Assembly (NCBI GenBank): GCA_035461905.1
Contig: DATHUV010000103.1
Span: 1-7,762 of the forward strand
Reading direction: 5' to 3'
Origin: SZUA-442 sp035461905
GTDB lineage: Bacteria > Actinomycetota > Acidimicrobiia > Spongiisociales > UBA5794
DNA length: 7,762 bases
Below, piece by piece: positions 6,418-7,762 of this stretch. Made by a program: the position numbers and the translations under genes. The notes beneath the pieces were generated by a model that did not search any database, was not told the DNA's origin, and saw nothing but the letters and a program-made list of their open reading frames with translations. Each line of letters begins with the position of its first letter. The stretch's first letter is position 1.

Positions 6418-7270
6418 GCTCCCAGATGCCGTGGCCCGTGACGTCGCAGCCGGTGCGTCGTGCGGCCTGCACCATCCAATCGGTGTCCGCGAGCCACATC
6501 GTGATCAGTTCGGCGCCCCGGTTGTTCGCAGTGTCGATGAGTGCCCTGATCACATCGTGCGCCTCGTCCTCGTCGGTGTCGATGAGGCGGACGGCGAATG
6601 TTGGTGCGATGGATTCCGTGATCACCCACGAGTTGCCGACCTCCCACAGGTTCGCCGTCGCTGCAGCGGCTGCGATGTCCTCGTCCCTGAGACGGTGGAA
6701 GGACCAGCCTGAGGCGACGAGCCCGCGCAGCGAGCGCCCCACCTGCGACGTCGACCATGAGGAACGAACGAGTACGAGGTCGTGGGAATTGCCAGGACGC
6801 GCACGGAGGGGAGAGGGATGGCGCAGGCCCCCGTTCCCCTCGGGGTTCGGGGAGGCGGCACCCACCGGGCGGGTCGCACGCACGACCGACACTGCCCTGG
6901 TGAAGCCCTTCTTCGTGATGTGCCGGACGGACGCGAGGTTGTCGTCCTCGATGAGGAGCCGCATGATCGCCCCGCCGTGATCCGACGTCCACACCATGAG
7001 CGCATCGGCGAGGTCGCCTGCGATGCCCCTTCCCCTGTGGTCCGGATGGACGCGCGCCGCGTGGGACCAGACTTCGGTTGCCGTCAGGAACACCGCGCGC
7101 GCCATGGCGATCGGTCGGTCCGCGTCGTCGACGGCGACCATGACGACACCGTCATCCGCATCGACCCACTCACCGATCATCTCGGGTACGTAGTCTCCCC
7201 ACTCGAAGGTGCCCGTGGTGAAGGCGACGATGTCCCCGACGTCTTGATGTGTCGCGATCCGGATACGCAT
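6407..7270 (-). CDS. GNAT-family N-acetyltransferase, apparently tandem GNAT fold
   Basis: This 287-residue protein belongs to the acetyl-CoA-dependent GNAT superfamily; the acceptor substrate cannot be predicted. The N-terminal domain (about 1-135) starts with MRIRIATHQDVGDIV, typical of GNAT strand 1/helix 1. It carries the acetyl-CoA motif A as VHPDHRGRGIAGDLADAL (74-91), with the pyrophosphate-binding RGRGIA at 79-84. It continues with N111 and ASVRHITKKGF (113-123), the usual motif B. Residues about 135-165 form a Pro/Gly/Arg-rich linker. The C-terminal half (about 165-287) ends AHDVIRALIDTANNRGAELITMW...RRTGC, which resembles the last helices and strands of a second GNAT domain without an RxxGxG/A motif. 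The frame stays open upstream for another 108 codons, but those residues are Arg/Ser/Pro-rich and unlike a domain. ATG 7270 also has a -10-like hexamer just upstream. The gene is convergent with glcF and divergent from the MOSC gene. Confidence 0.85.
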   Translation of the reverse strand: MRIRIATHQDVGDIVAFTTGTFEWGDYVPEMIGEWVDADDGVVMVAVDDADRPIAMARAVFLTATEVWSHAARVHPDHRGRGIAGDLADALMVWTSDHGGAIMRLLIEDDNLASVRHITKKGFTRAVSVVRATRPVGAASPNPEGNGGLRHPSPLRARPGNSHDLVLVRSSWSTSQVGRSLRGLVASGWSFHRLRDEDIAAAAATANLWEVGNSWVITESIAPTFAVRLIDTDEDEAHDVIRALIDTANNRGAELITMWLADTDWMVQAARRTGCDVTGHGIWERPI

Positions 7271-7276
7271 CCCCGG

Positions 7277-7282
7277 ATCGTA
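7277..7282 (-). promoter_or_regulatory. Candidate -10 element for a leaderless acetyltransferase transcript
   Basis: Read on the minus strand, TACGAT fits TANNNT well and is followed by six bases (CCGGGG) and then the ATG at 7270. This puts transcription start at or beside the start codon. No AGGAGG-like site is present in the six-base gap. No clear -35 hexamer was found. The similar spacing at glcD strengthens the leaderless reading. Confidence 0.4.
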
Positions 7283-7484
7283 GATCGTCCCGTCGTCACG
7301 GAACTCTCGCGAGCGGGTCGGATGAAGAGGCGAAGCGACACGTCGAGCGGACGGGTCTGCGTTTGTCCGAAGAGCTCGCCGTCGCCTGAGACGCTGTCGG
7401 ACGCGGATAGTGCCGAATGCCGGATGGAGCGCAGTCAACGACGCGCCAGATCGCTGACGCCCTGCCCCAGACCGGGGATCTCGA

Positions 7485-7490
7485 TAGGAT
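7485..7490 (+). promoter_or_regulatory. Weak candidate -10 element for the MOSC-domain gene
   Basis: TAGGAT fits TANNNT and would give a transcription start near 7497, leaving a leader of about 18 bases before the ATG at 7516. No -35 hexamer at the right distance was found. A G-rich stretch (7508-7512) sits almost against the ATG, closer than a normal Shine-Dalgarno site. Confidence 0.22.
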
Positions 7491-7515
7491 CGAGCTGGAG
7501 ACTGCTCGGGGGAAG

Positions 7516-7762
7516 ATGTCAGCCATAGGCTCGGTTGCTTCGATCTACCGGTACCCGGTGAAATCGATGTCGGGGGAGAAGCTCGCGGAAGCACAGATCG
7601 GTCCCGGCGGTCTGATCGGAGATCGTCAATGGGCTCTCCGGGACACCGAAACTGGGAAGCTGGTGAGCGCCAAACGACCGCGGAGATGGGGCGCGATCCT
7701 CGAGTGTCGTGCCTGGTATGACGAGGATGGGCGAGCTCATGTCGAGTTGCCCTCTGGTTCTC
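7516..7762 (+). CDS. MOSC N-terminal beta-barrel domain protein (3' partial)
   Basis: The first 82 residues are visible before the window ends, with no stop. They match the MOSC N-terminal beta-barrel domain: VASIYRYPVKSMSGEKL (7-23), a conserved GLIGDRQWALRD (32-43) and TGKLVSAKRPR (46-56). In known families this domain precedes a MOSC domain that binds sulphur through a conserved Cys, as in mARC-type and YcbX-like molybdenum enzymes that reduce N-hydroxylated compounds. The catalytic half is beyond the window, so cofactor binding and activity cannot be judged. ATG 7516 puts the YPVKSM motif at the normal distance from the N-terminus, and no upstream alternative is better. The gene is divergent from the acetyltransferase gene. 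The domain call is secure; full-length function is an inference. Confidence 0.85.
   Translation, partial: MSAIGSVASIYRYPVKSMSGEKLAEAQIGPGGLIGDRQWALRDTETGKLVSAKRPRRWGAILECRAWYDEDGRAHVELPSGS

Larger units (their letters stand above)
7271..7515. other. Divergent intergenic region between acetyltransferase and MOSC genes
   Basis: This 245-base region separates two diverging genes and is the longest non-coding stretch in the window, so it should hold both promoters. It contains the -10-like hexamer for the leftward gene near one end and a weaker one for the rightward gene at 7485-7490. It also contains an eight-base perfect palindrome CTCGCGAG at 7306-7313, which lies about 36-43 bases before the leftward start and could be an operator or chance. 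Open frames run through it on both strands, but their translations are Arg/Ser-rich with no recognisable domain. I see no tRNA, riboswitch or repeat array here. Confidence 0.5.

Noticed and set aside
7465..7477. CCCC-AGACC-GGGG short hairpin upstream of the MOSC gene.
   Set aside because: Only four pairs with nothing extending the stem. Such repeats are common by chance in this base composition.
7322..7528. A plus-strand frame starting at ATG 7322 in the divergent region, considered as a small protein.
   Set aside because: The translation (MKRRSDTSSGRVC...) has no recognisable features or ribosome-binding site. It overlaps the MOSC start out of frame and is part of a longer shadow frame from inside the acetyltransferase gene.
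7271..7594. Upstream extension of the acetyltransferase frame by 108 codons.
   Set aside because: The added residues are Arg/Ser/Pro-rich and unlike any domain. The GNAT fold starts normally at ATG 7270, and a longer form would overlap the divergent MOSC gene.

Overview
The window is a dense, high-G+C stretch (judged by eye, not counted). It uses GTG and TTG as well as ATG starts, and neighbouring genes overlap by four bases. This style and the protein sequences suggest an actinobacterial-type chromosome, possibly from an uncultured or environmental lineage. That assignment is an inference, since there is no rRNA or marker gene here. I see no insertion sequences, tRNAs, rRNAs, CRISPR arrays or phage genes.

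Layout, left to right. (1) Bases 2-1051 (+): an S-adenosylhomocysteine hydrolase-fold protein whose N-terminus lies outside the window. It keeps the NAD-binding half but departs from the family at several substrate-pocket positions. (2) 1048-2598 (+): a HyuB-type hydantoinase B/oxoprolinase subunit, joined to the previous gene by a TTGA start/stop overlap. Its usual HyuA partner is not in the window. (3) 2638-6400 (+): glcD, glcE and glcF, the FAD subunit, FAD-binding-like subunit and iron-sulphur subunit of a glycolate oxidase-type dehydrogenase, joined by ATGA and GTGA overlaps. (4) 6407-7270 (-): a 287-residue GNAT-family N-acetyltransferase, convergent with glcF, with an apparently degenerate second GNAT-like half. 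(5) 7516 to the window end (+): the first 82 residues of a MOSC N-terminal beta-barrel domain protein, divergent from the acetyltransferase across a 245-base intergenic region.

How the genes may work together. GlcDEF is expected to oxidise glycolate (or a related 2-hydroxy acid) to glyoxylate (or the 2-oxo acid) and pass electrons through FAD and 4Fe-4S clusters to the respiratory chain. The SAHH-like/HyuB pair reads as a translationally coupled two-gene unit just upstream on the same strand, so all five genes could share a transcript. I do not recognise a published pathway joining an SAHH-like enzyme, HyuB and GlcDEF. The altered active-site positions in both the SAHH-like protein and HyuB make this pair the best candidate for something undescribed.

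Two genes (glcD and the acetyltransferase) have a TANNNT -10-like hexamer ending 6-7 bases before the preferred ATG and no clear Shine-Dalgarno sequence. That is the arrangement expected of leaderless transcripts.
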